Source: Impatiens glandulifera
Taxonomy: Eukaryota; Streptophyta; Magnoliopsida; Ericales; Balsaminaceae
Assembly: GCF_907164915.1 (NCBI RefSeq)
Contig: NC_061868.1
Location: 25,539,819 to 25,603,818 of the forward strand
Length of the DNA stretch: 64,000 bases
Reading direction: 5' to 3'
In this document: in pieces, positions 22,168 to 32,049 of the stretch
Layout: the number at the start of each line of letters is the position of its first letter
Numbering within the stretch: position 1 is the stretch's first letter
Made by a program: the position numbers and the translations under genes
Notes under the pieces: model-generated
Database searches by the model: none
The model's input: only the letters and a program-made list of their open reading frames with translations
Told to the model about the DNA's origin: nothing

Positions 22168-24400
22168 TAGTAGGTCCCTCTTGGGTGCCAATCATAGCCC
22201 AAAGAAGCTAATATACAAAATATAAATATAAATAAATAAATAAAATAAATTCTAAAGGATGATTATAGAGGTCAAGTGTGACGAAATTATCCCGAGGCTA
22301 AGTTTTCTCAGATGGATGAAGAGCTTCGGGTATAGAAAGCATCGGTCCTCGATCTCAGTCCTCGGTCTCTGTCTCTCTCATTGGTCCTCGGTCCTTGGTC
22401 TTCCATCCTCAGTCCTAGCATGCGAATAGCACCGGTCCTTGGTCCTGTGTGCAGAAGAGCTCCTCGGTCGGCCAACATCCGCATGCGCTCTAGTGTGCCT
22501 ATTTCTTTGTCGAAGGCTCTACTAGTGCGCTCCAAGATGCATGTTTCTTGATCGGAGGCTCTTCTAGGGTGCTTCTACAATAGTAAGGTCCATTGCTTCT
22601 AGTTTTTTTGACCTATATCTTAACTAACTAAGTTTTGGTGATCCAAATGAATCCCAAATTATATGAAACATTCCAGATTTGATTTTAACATATAAACAAA
22701 CATTGATATAAACTAAAAATTTTAGTTCTAATAATTATAAATTTAAAATCAAACAAATCAAATGAAGGCTTTCTTTTTCATGTTCTTGGAAAAGTTTGTT
22801 TTTTTTTTGTTTTTTATATTTTATTTTATTTGCATGTTATATTATTTATATATTTACATTGATAAAGATGAAAACCCACACTAGAAAATCATACAAAAAA
22901 AATTACATATTATAATGGAAAAAACAAAGACAAACACTTTTATTGATAGCAAAAGACAAAGACAAAGGATAAGAGTCAAGAACTTACAAAGTGGTTGCGC
23001 CCTTGACCCTATTGGGGTGTGGACTCTAAGTAATTCTTATGAAATATTTGACAAGAATTGGTGATTGTTTAGAGGGTTCTCTTTAGGGATGCTTATATGT
23101 GTAAAAATAAAAAGGATATGGATTTGCAACCTAGGGGCAGATGGGAATGATAAAATGTTGTCATTTACAAGGTGCTAAGGGGTGGTATTTATATAGAAAT
23201 TATGAGAAATTCTAAGGCCCAAGGCCCATTTATCACCTTAACAACATGAGGAAAGGTTCTTCATGACCTTGTCAACAAACTACTTTTTATCTATTTAATT
23301 TAAATGCCTAATTTCAAGCTTTTTTAATTAAAAAAAACGAGTCACTTCTCTATATTTCCTTGCTCACTCACGGTTGGGAGAAAGATTTATAGGTCCTTCT
23401 ATATAATTCCATGGGTCGGATCTTGGGAATGTGTGGGTCCATAATTCGGGTCATTGGTCGGATGCATCAATTGGATCATTTCTTTGACTTGACTTCGGGT
23501 TGACTTTCCTTTGATTTATATTTTTGGCTCCTTTAAAAAATCTGATCCGAATCTTACATATGGATCTTAGATGGATCCTTGAAGATTCACACGTTTCACT
23601 TTAGCCTATAAAAAGTGTTTGTTAAAATGAAATTAAAATAACAATTGATGAAAAGAAAAAGATTTTATTTTTAATTATTCATATTCCTAATGAACAATTC
23701 TAATTATTCCTTATGAAATAAAATACTAAGTAACTAAGTCAACTTTTAAAAAAAAAAATAATTAATTTATAAAATCAAAGCTAACAACTAATTTAATCGA
23801 TAACTAAACTAATTAATTAATAACAAAACAAATCCTAATTATATAAACATAATATTAATACATTCTTTTATAAAAACGTTAACATGTATATATATTTTAA
23901 AAACTTTTTTAATTTTGGGGATTTATAATATCGACGGTAGTTAATTAAATAAAACCTTGAATATTCAAAGTATATAATAACTTTTCTAAGTGTTATAACT
24001 TAAAGAAATTATTATCTTAACTTATTTAGAATCCAAAATCAATTATTTTCAAAAACTCAATTGTTCTAAAAAATAATGGCCTTTAAAATTAACTATGCAA
24101 TGAGCCTAGGAATGATTTTGAAAATTGTGTATAGACTCGGATTTATTAAAAATCTAAACTATAAAATTGGAGTAAAAAATAAGTGTTTACAAAATTCTCC
24201 TCTTGGACAAAGTTTGTAGAAAATACTTGATTTCAGAAAATGCATACCCAAGCTTGAACATAGGCACTACATTTTAAAAATACTAATTTATAGTTTATTT
24301 TGGATTCAATGAATGAAAAGAGAACAAACCTGACGAGCCTCTCGAGAGACTCGTGTAATTAATCTTTGTTCTTCAAAGTCGGTCTACAATCCACTTGTTA
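22168..24400. other. Unassigned AT-rich sequence
   Basis: No supported gene. It contains a CTCGGTCCT-rich low-complexity stretch (about 22335-22480), a (AAAT)n-like run near 22225, poly-T near 22800 and long AT-rich segments. It is probably old transposon debris flanking element C, but I recognise no domain or terminal repeat. The expected TSD of element C begins TAGTA. Confidence 0.4.
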
Positions 24401-24413
24401 AAGATTCATCTTT

Positions 24414-24870
24414 ATTTAGAATATACATCGCTCCTAGTTTATTGATCGTGTAGACTGAGCCTGGTTATGTAGATTATATTTCTACGCACCTCGCCTAACC
24501 TTTGGTTTGTACGTGAGTACACATCTTGACTTAGTTTATTGATTGTGTTTACTTGGAATTGATACATTGCTCTTAATCTTAGTGTGTTGACTGTATATAT
24601 ATCGCTTTATAATCTTAGTGTGTTGATGTATCACTCCTGATATTTGTTTGTCGACTGTATGTGTCGCTCCATAATCTTAGTTTGTTGATTGTTCGCTCCT
24701 GATATCAGTGAGCTAATTGTATGCATTTAGAATATACATCATTCTTGGTATGTCTGTTGCATGGATTGACACCTGGTTAGTTCGATTATATTACTACACA
24801 CATCTCCTAACCTTTTAGAGTGTACATGAGTACACATCTTGATTTAGTTTTTTGATTGTGTTTATTTCGC
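24414..24870. repeat. Direct duplication, about 312 bp apart
   Basis: The segment 24414-24550 (TTTAGAATATACATCGCTCC, then GTACGTGAGTACACATCTTG) recurs at 24726-24866 with about 20% divergence. Short GTGTTGACTGTATAT-like repeats lie between. Confidence 0.65.
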
Positions 24871-24899
24871 TCCTCTCATTGGTGCGAAAAATTTAACAA

Positions 24900-25874
24900 T
24901 TATTTCATAATAAACCAATCGTCTTTGATTAAAGTTCAAGTGAATTTGTGATAACACCAATTGCCTTTGGTTGGGGTAGAAAATAAAACCAATCGCCTTT
25001 GATTGAAGTTTGGGATAAAATCAATCGTCTTTGATTGAAGTTGAAGATAAAACCAATCGCATTTGATTGAAGTTAAAAATGGAATCAATTGCCTTCAATT
25101 GAAATTTATGGAATTTGTAATTAAAATCAATTGTGTTCGATTGAAGTTTATGGAATTTGGAATTATACCAATCACATTCGATTGAAGTTTAAGTAATTTT
25201 AATTAAACTAATTGTGTTTGATTGAAGTTTATGGAATTATGAATTAAATTGATCGCGTTCGATTGAAGTTTAAGGAATTTTTATTTAAACGAATTGCGTT
25301 CAATTGAAGCTTATTAACTTGATCACGTTCGATCGGAGTTCATTTAACTTTGAATTAAGTCAATCACGTTCGATTGAATCTTATCAACTCGATCACGTTC
25401 AATCGGAGTTCAATAACGTTCGATTGAAGCTCATTAACTCGATCACGTTCGATCGGAGTTCAATCATGTTCAACTAAAGCTCATTAAACCAATCATATTC
25501 GATCGAAGTTCAATCATGTTCGACTGAAACTCATTAAACAAATCACATTCAATCGAATTTCAATTAAACAATCACATTCAATTGCAGCTCATTAAACCAA
25601 TCATGTTCGATCAGAGTTCATTTAACTTTGAATTAAGTCAATCACGTTCTAATGAAGCTTATCAAATCGATCACGTTCGATCGGAGTTCAATCACGTTCG
25701 ATTGAATCTCATTAAACAAATAACGTTCGATTGGAGTTCATTTAACTTTGAATTAAGTCAATAACGTTCAATTGAAGCTTACCAACTTGATCATGTTTGA
25801 TTTGAGTTCAATCACGTTTGATTGAAGCTCATTAAACCAATCATGTTCAATCAGAGTTCATTTAACTTTGAATC
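24900..25874. repeat. Satellite of short palindromes, left block
   Basis: Tandem, irregular 20-60 bp units built on a dyad: TCAATCACGTTCGATTGA or CGATCACGTTCGATCG, separated by AGCTCATTAAAC or GAGTTCATTTAACTTTG. The earlier part uses CAATCGCCTTTGATTG. The block is interrupted at 25874/25875 by an LTR element and resumes at 28206. The frames here are fortuitous. Confidence 0.85.
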
Positions 25875-26353
25875 TGTTAGGGTCTAAAATCAAAGTCTCG
25901 GTCCTAGAATAAATTCCAGCAACCTTTCTCGGCACCCGGTCTCGGTCCTATGGTGCACATGGGCCAGATTTCTGTTTTGTTGTATTATTATTTTGTTTTG
26001 CTTTCCTTTTCTACTTTACAAACTGAATTCTGTTATTTTCTAGTTATTGTTGTAACCGAATATTATGGGGCAAGACATCACCTATATAAGGCTGATCTTT
26101 CTTCCCCAAGGACCCATGAATGGAATAATGAAGATATGAACTTCTGCCCTATTCATCTATTATTATTTACTATGGACTGTTTGGTATAGATCAACAGTAT
26201 TTCTCTTCGCACCCTTGATTCTTCTATCCCTTCCCCCCCAAATTCTCTATCGAAAACCTTCCGCTGCCCTTTGATTGTAGAATTTCACCGGTCTTATAGA
26301 TCAAGAACGTGATTCTTGAACCCAAAACACCTCTTACGAAACAAGTCGTAACA
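25875..26353 (+). repeat. 5' LTR of the gag-only element
   Basis: Starts TGTTAGGGTC and ends AGTCGTAACA. The TATA box TATATAA is at 26083-26089. The PBS TGGTATTAGAGC (26358-26369) follows 4 nt after the end. Confidence 0.95.
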
Positions 26354-26409
26354 TTCTTGGTATTAGAGCAAGACGATTCTCAAATGAAAGAAACCAGATA
26401 GCAGCAAAG

Positions 26410-27570
26410 ATGGATGATCTTAAGACCCTACTCGAAGGGCTGACCCAACAATATGCCTCCGTGAATGCTGCCCTGCAACAAAATATGACCGAACAGGCTG
26501 CCTTGCACAATGCTTTTCAGCAAAATATGGACAGAAAGTATGCTGCTGGAAAAAACTTGACAGCCATTGAAAAAGGTGCGTTTAATAATGGCCAAGATCC
26601 CCGCACCCGACCCCATGTTATTGCTTCTTGCTACCTTCCTTCAACCCGGCTCACAAATATTGATATTCCTGAATTTGATGGGACTGATTTGGAGGGCTGG
26701 CTCTTATTTGCCGAGCAAATATTTAGGGAGAGCAAGACGAATGATGCCACAAAGTTGGACATTGTCCGCACTCACTTCTCAAAAGAGGCAAGAACGTGGC
26801 ATGAATTATATTTGCGGAATCGCAACCATATGAAAGCATTGACGTGGCATAAATTCAAGAAAGATCTCTTGCTGCGATTCGGTCGCAGACCCTTGTACAG
26901 CGCCAAACCGCCGCTGCTGCCCACGCCTTCCATTGTTAACACGGTCTGGCCGAGCACAAACCAGATGACCGATCCCAAGGAAGACCGGCGCTACACTTGC
27001 AATGATAATTGGGAGCCCAATCATAGGTGCAAATCCAGATTGTTCATGGCCCCAGCTGATCATCAAGAAGTCCAAGAAAGCGTTCAAGAACCTGTCCAAG
27101 AATCAGATTTTTGTGACCCACCTTTGTTGCTTGAGACAAGGGACGAACGTGTCATTATCTTACACACTTTCTCGGTCCAGCAAGGTGCCCCTCGGTCGCG
27201 GGTCGACATAATACAAGGCAGCCAGCTAGAAAAGGCCTTGGAAAATCATAATTTTGCTGCCACGGTACAAATAAAGAGCAAAAACGAATGCCAAACTGTT
27301 TCACTTGTTTTGGAAGACGTTGCTGAAAATTTCCAAAAAATAATCAAAGGGCTAACCCAGCAACCCAACAACCGAACACCAGCCAGGAAGGTAGTCGGAA
27401 GACATGGCTATGTTGTTGCGCATGTGTTGCTGGTCTGGATAAAGGACTGGGCTTGGTTATTTGAAGACATTCTAGAATATGCCCAGAAGAAAGATGACCC
27501 TTTTGCTGCACTTGGCGTGCTGGGCCGAAGGAAGGACTGGTCGTGGAGCAGGAAGGCCGAAGGCTTCTAA
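26410..27570 (+). CDS. gag: Gag-like protein of a Ty3/gypsy-type element
   Basis: 386 aa. An N-terminal Gln-rich helix is followed by the retrotransposon gag domain (IDIPEFDGTDLEGWLLFAEQ near 94-113, then AARTW-like KEARTWHELYL and WHKFKKDLLLRFG). A degenerate zinc knuckle (YTCNDNWEPNHRCK near 206-219) is of the CxxxWxxxHxC type known from chromovirus-like Ty3 elements. The sequence then runs into a compressed C-terminal region with fragments of protease/pol linker, and ends just before the PPT. The intact frame is consistent with continued packaging function. It relies on an autonomous partner elsewhere. Confidence 0.8.
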   Translation: MDDLKTLLEGLTQQYASVNAALQQNMTEQAALHNAFQQNMDRKYAAGKNLTAIEKGAFNNGQDPRTRPHVIASCYLPSTRLTNIDIPEFDGTDLEGWLLFAEQIFRESKTNDATKLDIVRTHFSKEARTWHELYLRNRNHMKALTWHKFKKDLLLRFGRRPLYSAKPPLLPTPSIVNTVWPSTNQMTDPKEDRRYTCNDNWEPNHRCKSRLFMAPADHQEVQESVQEPVQESDFCDPPLLLETRDERVIILHTFSVQQGAPRSRVDIIQGSQLEKALENHNFAATVQIKSKNECQTVSLVLEDVAENFQKIIKGLTQQPNNRTPARKVVGRHGYVVAHVLLVWIKDWAWLFEDILEYAQKKDDPFAALGVLGRRKDWSWSRKAEGF

Positions 27571-27706
27571 GAAATGCGGTCTTAAGACTCCGACACTTGC
27601 TGGATTTGCTGAAGTCCGACCGAATTCTTTGAAATATTCAGCATGCGCATTAGAGGCTCGGTAGACTCGGCAGACCACGGTCTTTTTCGTCGAGGGCGAC
27701 GAATTT

Positions 27707-27721
27707 CGAAGGGGGAGATAA
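27707..27721 (+). other. Polypurine tract of the gag-only element
   Basis: CGAAGGGGGAGATAA directly abuts the 3' LTR start. Confidence 0.85.
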
Positions 27722-28200
27722 TGTTAGGGTCTAAAATCAAAGTCTCGGTCCTAGAATAAATTCCAGCAACCTTTCTCGGCACCCGGTCTCGGTCCTATGG
27801 TGCACATGGGCCAGATTTCTGTTTTGTTGTATTATTATTTTGTTTTGCTTTCCTTTTCTACTTTACAAACTGAATTCTGTTATTTTCTAGTTATTGTTGT
27901 AACCGAATATTATGGGGCAAGACATCACCTATATAAGGCTGATCTTTCTTCCCCAAGGACCCATGAATGGAATAATGAAGATATGAACTTCTGCCCTATT
28001 CATCTATTATTATTTACTATGGACTGTTTGGTATAGATCAACAGTATTTCTCTTCGCACCCTTGATTCTTCTATCCCTTCCCCCCCAAATTCTCTATCGA
28101 AAACCTTCCGCTGCCCTTTGATTGTAGAATTTCACCGGTCTTATAGATCAAGAACGTGATTCTTGAACCCAAAACACCTCTTACGAAACAAGTCGTAACA
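27722..28200 (+). repeat. 3' LTR of the gag-only element
   Basis: 479 bp, same ends and same length as the 5' copy. Its TATA box is at 27930-27936. It is followed by the TSD GAATC. Confidence 0.95.
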
Positions 28201-28205
28201 GAATC

Positions 28206-28720
28206 AAATCAATCATGTTCGATTGAAGCTTATCAAATCGATCACGTTCGATCGGAGTTCAATCATGTTTGATTGTAGATCATTAAACCAATCGCATTAG
28301 ATTGAAGTTCATTTAACTTTGAATTAAGTCAATCACGTTCGATTGAATCTTATCAACTCAATCACGTTCAATCGGAGTTCAATCACGTTCGATTGAAGCT
28401 CATTAACTAATCACATTTGATAGGAGTTCATTTAACTTTGAATTAAGTCAATTACGTTCAATTAAAGCTTATCAACTCGATCACATTTGATCGGAGTTCA
28501 ATCACATTCGATTGAATCTCATTAAATCAATCAGGTTCGATTGGAGTTTATTTAACTTTCAATTAAGTCAATCACATTCGATCGGAGTTCAATCACCTTC
28601 GATTGAAACTCATTAAACCAATCATATTCAATTAAAGCTCATTAAACCAATCTCGTTTGGTCGGAGTTCAATTAACAATCGCGTTCGATTGGAGTTTAAT
28701 TGACTTTAAAATTTGTTTCG
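28206..28720. repeat. Satellite of short palindromes, right block
   Basis: Continuation of the 24900-25874 array after the LTR element, with the same GATCACGTTCGATC and AATCACGTTCGATT units. It decays after 28690. Confidence 0.85.
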
Positions 28721-29307
28721 TTATTTCTAAAAACATTTTCAAATTTTGGTTTTGTACATCCTCCTTTGGAATGTGTATCGAGAAGACAACGTGCAATAGC
28801 GTTCTCTAAGATTGACAACATCGCTTAAGGGACTTGTCTATCGCCATGACGTTTCGCCCTGAGTTTTTTCGAGGGATTTGTTTGCTCGAACACTTAGTCT
28901 TTTAACCGTGCATCATGAGGTTGAGTATCGCTTCTCAAATTTAAAGGTCGGTGTGCTTCAGATTCTAAGGCTTTTAGGCTCTTTTTATACTTAGGGTATA
29001 TTTAATACAATATTTACAATTTTGTTCTTGCATTGACAATTTAAATAAGGCTCAAGATGAACAGCAAACGGTTATTTCAATATCTCAAACTATGTGAGTA
29101 TTGTTCCATTTTTTCATCATCTTTTCTTGATGATCGGGGTATATCTGATAGACTTATTATATTATTCTACTTTGTTCTTGTTTGGCAATTAGGCAAAATC
29201 TAAATGACAACAGTATTATATTTCATATCTCAACCAACGCAGTCTTGTTTGATTAATTTATTTACTTGACGTCTTAGATCTTTGCACTTGACCATCGATT
29301 GAGAAGA
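28721..29307. other. Unassigned sequence left of the solo LTR
   Basis: No ORF or repeat recognised. The tone resembles transposon non-coding DNA (CATCCTCCTTTGGAATGTG near 28770). Confidence 0.35.
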
Positions 29308-29469
29308 GACTTTGTTGGGTCAAATTATTTTGACTATGTGTTGAAATAGTTTGACTATTGGAATTTTGATGATGAATGAATTATCTATGCGTCTAATTGT
29401 TTTTGATGCATGTGTATCGAAATCAGATTACATTAGACTTGGTTCTAATAAGGTTCATTAGATCGATTT

Positions 29470-30215
29470 GGCTTTAGATGCAAGAAGTTAGACGTGTAGT
29501 CTAACTAGAGAAGTTAGACGTGTAGTCTAACTAAGCAGTATTAGACGTGCAGTCTAACTAAGCGGTGTTAGACGTGCAGTCTAACTAGTGAAATTAGACG
29601 TGCAGTCTAACTCGTGGAGTTAGATGTGCAGTCTAATGGAAAGAGAAAGTTAGAAATGTAATCTAACTCCTTCAGATTATTCTAAAGGGATTTGTAATTA
29701 GACGTACAGTCTAACTCGTGGAGTTAGACGTACAGTCTAACTCGTGGAGTTAGACGTGCAGTCTAATGGAAAGAGAACGTTAGACGTGCAGTCTAACTCC
29801 TTCAAATTAGTCTGAAGGGATTCGTAGTTAGACATGCAGTCTAACTCGTGGAGTTAGACGTGCAGTCTAATGGAAAGTGAAATTAGACGTGCAGTCTAAC
29901 TCGTGGAGTTAGACGTGCAGTCTAAATAGAAGGTGAAAGTTAGACGTGCAGTCTAACTGGTAAAAGTTAGACGTGCAGTCTAACTTCTTCAGACTAGTCT
30001 GAAGTATAACCATAATTAGACGTGGAGTCTAATAGAAGGTGAAAGTTAGACGTGCAGTCTAACTGGTAAAAGTTAGACGTGCGGTCTAACTCCTTCAGAT
30101 TAGTCTGAAGTGATTGTAATTAGACGTGTAGTCTAATCCCATCAGACCAGGTGGTCTAATGGATTCTGTTATTAGACGGGGACGTCTGATTTTATTAGAC
30201 GAGGTCGTCTAATTG
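29470..30215 (+). repeat. U3 array of about 21 TTAGACGTGCAGTCTAA hairpins
   Basis: The unit is a perfect dyad, TTAGAC-GTGCA-GTCTAA, spaced by CTCGTGGAG, TGGAAAGAGAA or CTGGTAAAAG. Arms are nearly invariant while loops vary (GTGTA, GTGCA, GTACA, ATGCA). A second dyad, CTTCAGA-CTAG-TCTGAAG, recurs in the array and equals the LTR-C motif. Confidence 0.9.
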
Positions 30216-30536
30216 AAATACGTATAATGTCATGCTTAAGCAGTTACTTGAAGCTAGCACCCGCCTACCCATGTGCTCTAGCTGTACACTACTCCTACTC
30301 CACTTTCTAGTGAAGATCAGTATGACAGCCAGCTGCAACCAATCAACCAATGCCACGTACACGAATATCCTTCACACTACTTGTTTTGCAGGTACATCTT
30401 TGAAGAATATTCGGCGCACTACTTGTTGTGTATGGCCATGATCCTTGTATTCAGAGTCTGCTGTGTACTATGGAGGCGTTCCAATGGTAGCTCGCCATGT
30501 GTCATTATGAAGATTCGACCGTTAGTACATGTTCCT

Positions 30537-30545
30537 TATTTAAAG
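30537..30545 (+). promoter_or_regulatory. Putative TATA box of LTR-D
   Basis: TATTTAAAG, about 300 bp before the TGACGTA block, the same spacing as in LTR-A and LTR-C. Confidence 0.45.
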
Positions 30546-31097
30546 AATCTAAGGGACAACGGACAATCGCTCTCGATCTCTCTCGCTTGCATTATAAGAA
30601 GAATCTCTGGAATAACTGAGAAATCAAGCTCTTGAACTTTCAAACTATTAGTTGCTTTCCTGATTTACTATGTGTTAATCAAGAGAGAGTGAGAATCAAA
30701 GTACTATTTTAGCTGAGTGATATTCATCATATTGTAAGTTGAACAGAGTCTGTTCTGTTCAACGGTGAGCTATTCGTGCAAACTGTATTTGATTTAAAGA
30801 ATATTATAGTGAATCCTTCTGGTGGTTGGAAGAAGGGTGACGTAGGAGAGTTTGCTCCGAACATCCATAAACAAACTGTTGTGTTGTTCATTTCTGTCAT
30901 CTTTTCATTCTTGATCCTAAGCTTCAAACCTATGTAAACATTTCCGCACTTAATTCTGTTTCAAGTGTTTACAAGGGTTTACGTAGAATAGAAAGTGAAT
31001 TAAATCCCTAACAAGATTTCTTTCAAACCGTTTTTCCTAATGCTTTATCAATCGCCAGACCCCCGTCTCTATTGATTAAGCCGATCCTATCAGACTT

Positions 31098-32049
31098 CGT
31101 CTATGTTGATTACATGGTTCCAAGTTTGGGAATTCATCTTTTATGATCTCCCTCTTAAACATTAGCAGATTAAGCTTTCGCCTAAGCTCAAGGTAGATAC
31201 CTTTGCGAAGCGCCTTACTCGGATCCCACTAGTTACATTGGCTTGTCAAGAGACATTTGTTGGGGAAAAACGTTTTTTCCCGCATCTCTACTTATTTCTT
31301 GTGCTCACTCATCAGTCTTCTTGGAACTAGAAAGGTTCAAGAGTCTAATTCATTTATCTTCCAAAAATTCCCCAAGTTTCGATATAGGAGTTTGATTGTT
31401 TTTGGATATATTTGTGATTCCATGTTCTTGTTGGATTGAACTTTTTAAGGATGTATTTTGATTGGGACTGAACTCGTGACAAGTTGCCTACGTATTCTCA
31501 TAAAATGAGAAATTGAGTCCGAACGTAGTTGCTAAATTTTACCACGGATAGATCGTGTTGTGTTGTGCCACCTGTGTCGATCGCGCTTCCTTAAAAATCT
31601 CCAGAGTTTTTCTATCTCTTTCTAGGGTTTATATAATGAGACGGTTATTAGCACAGCGGAGGAAGGGTATAGGGTTGCATATTATCTTCATTTAGTTCCA
31701 ATGGAGAAGATTGCTAGAGTTTTCACTCAGGAAGAAGCTTCACCACCACCACAAACAGCAGCATCATCAAATTCAGTGTTTTTATAGAAATAATGTTGAT
31801 CATTCACAAAGATGTTAATCATGAGCATGTTGGAATTCGAACGATCTCATTCGAGAGTGGATCGACACAAGGTCAGTTTACATCGGAAGTGTTCCAACAG
31901 GCTGTCTCGAATCCTCCACAGATCGAGCAAGTGGTTGAAGAAACAGACCAATGTGATGGTCTACCCACTCCATGGTCAGGTGGACACATTGGGAGTGATA
32001 AAGGACTTGTTCAATACATGAACATGACCGATATCTTGGAAGAATAACC
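31098..32049 (+). other. Degenerate transposon sequence, low recognisability
   Basis: Probably the 5' and integrase/linker part of the Copia remnant that follows. A short open frame at 31793-32047 fits the low-complexity linker before RT but has no diagnostic motif. Confidence 0.35.

Larger units (their letters stand above)
25875..28200 (+). mobile_element. Young non-autonomous Ty3-like LTR element (gag only)
   Basis: Two LTRs of 479 bp each, with no difference seen by eye. The TSD GAATC occurs at 25870-25874 and 28201-28205. PBS, one gag-like ORF and PPT are present. The internal region is only 1368 bp, with no protease, RT or integrase. The LTR identity points to a recent insertion mobilised in trans. 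Confidence 0.95.
29313..31092 (+). repeat. LTR-D: solo LTR of the element C family
   Basis: 1780 bp, TGTTGGGTCA to GATCCTATCA. The 5-bp direct repeat GACTT occurs immediately on both sides (29308-29312 and 31093-31097), proving the boundaries. Order: U3 hairpin array (29470-30215), TATA-like TATTTAAAG (30537-30545), inverted repeat GTTGAACAGA/TCTGTTCAAC (30738-30763), TGACGTA block (30829-30876), degenerate CTTAATT...TTCAAG element (30949-30965). No gag or pol of this family adjoins, so it is a recombination-derived solo LTR. Confidence 0.88.

Noticed and set aside
22308..22535. 75-aa minus-strand ORF rich in Arg/Gly/Asp
   Set aside because: It comes from a CTCGGTCCT-type low-complexity repeat and has no recognisable domain.
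25950..26189. 79-aa ORF present twice (also 27797-28036)
   Set aside because: It lies inside both LTRs of the gag-only element and spans the promoter. The two copies are simply the LTR duplication.
29470..30215. CRISPR-like array of regularly repeated dyads
   Set aside because: Plant nuclear context, spacers are themselves repeated, and the array lies in the U3 of a TSD-flanked LTR.
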